Notes under the pieces: model-generated
The model's input: the letters and a program-made list of their open reading frames with translations, nothing else
What the model was told of the DNA's origin: nothing
The model's database searches: none
Part shown: piece by piece, positions 63,843-64,000 of the stretch
How the letters are laid out: every line of letters begins with the position of its first letter
Position numbering within the stretch: position 1 is the first letter of the stretch
Translations under genes and position numbers: made by a program
NCBI GenBank assembly: GCA_022360175.1
Contig: JAKSDI010000038.1
Location: 33,276-97,275 of the forward strand
DNA: 64,000 nt
Origin: Chitinophagales bacterium
GTDB taxonomy: Bacteria > Bacteroidota > Bacteroidia > Chitinophagales > Saprospiraceae
Direction of reading: 5' to 3'

Positions 63843-63992
63843 TTAGATCACGAAACAACACAAAACACTAACAATCAACAATATGAGCAGGCAGGCAGCT
63901 ATGCCAATGGCTAAACCAGAAATATTAATGAGGCTGTAAAACTGCTGTTTCTTCAGCTGGCGGAATGCTATCTTTAAGTAATTCTGAATCAT
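63843..63992 (-). pseudogene. N-terminal fragment of an FtsX-type ABC transporter permease
   Basis: Minus-strand ATG at 63990-63992 starts MIQNYLKIAFRQLKKQQFYS then LINISGLAIGIAACLLILLI, the near-universal N-terminus of FtsX/MacB-like permeases of Bacteroidota. After about 43 residues the sequence diverges to SVLCCFVI and a stop, so the rest of the protein (normally 700-800 residues) is missing. No continuation was found upstream on the plus strand side. It looks like a truncated relic, or a gene interrupted by a deletion. Confidence 0.7.
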
Positions 63993-64000
63993 AAGGCATC

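Noticed and set aside
1..64000. tRNA or rRNA genes
   Set aside because: No cloverleaf-like sequences or conserved rRNA segments were recognised by eye; a tRNAscan run would be decisive.

Overview
The window looks like a chromosomal segment from the phylum Bacteroidota, perhaps a Saprospiria- or Cytophagia-like marine lineage; the phylum call is firm and the class is a guess. The evidence is AT-rich DNA, several secreted proteins ending in type IX secretion (T9SS) C-terminal sorting domains, Bacteroidota -7 promoter boxes (TAnnTTTG) and few Shine-Dalgarno sites. It also carries LytTR/LytS-type two-component genes and BlaI/M56 pairs with TonB domains. No tRNA, rRNA, CRISPR array, transposase or phage module was recognised.

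Layout. 0-4 kb: a membrane-anchored metallo-beta-lactamase-fold hydrolase overlapping an ABC exporter pair, then a bestrophin-like channel. 4-11 kb (minus): a DUF5723-like outer-membrane protein, a large lipoprotein and a 1074-residue T9SS protein. 11-12.5 kb: an M20 amidohydrolase, then a repeat-rich spacer. 13-20 kb: a helical-repeat protein divergent from an ECF sigma factor operon with a small acidic protein and three lipoproteins, one an alpha/beta hydrolase. 20-22.5 kb: a sigma54-type response regulator and a LOG-family protein. 23-27.8 kb: two T9SS proteins sharing C-terminal modules and 3' flanks, with three copies of a palindromic repeat. 27.8-31.6 kb (minus): ilvB, a small ACT subunit and ilvC behind two tandem leader-peptide/terminator units. 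31.7-36.7 kb: a surface-polysaccharide cluster (flippase, Wzz-like, O-antigen ligase/polymerase-like, FkbM methyltransferase). 36.7-38.1 kb: a tryptophan 2,3-dioxygenase-family gene and crcB. 38-40.6 kb: BlaI repressor and M56/TonB sensor-protease with two direct-repeat operators. 40.9-48.1 kb: two divergent operons, one with an ECF sigma factor, a TPR membrane protein and two secreted paralogues, the other with two paralogous helical exported proteins of no recognised family. 48.5-53 kb: a T9SS protein and a CHAT-domain TPR lipoprotein. 53.4-57.5 kb: a LytTR response regulator and its propeller-type histidine kinase. 57.8-63.5 kb: a T9SS adhesin-like protein, a subtilisin-like protease and an S74-domain T9SS protein. 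The window ends in a broken FtsX-type permease fragment.

The best regulatory discovery is upstream of ilvB. Two tiny minus-strand reading frames (28 and 20 codons) are packed with Ile/Val/Leu codons, and each is followed by a strong intrinsic terminator. The second also has a 7-base antiterminator sequence at its stop codon. This has the architecture of a tandem ribosome-mediated attenuator for branched-chain amino acid synthesis. The least explained gene set is 40.9-48.1 kb. Other points of note are a 14-T tract inside a signal peptide (possible phase variation), a T9SS sorting domain on an inner-membrane M56 protein, and several families of hairpin-forming intergenic repeats.
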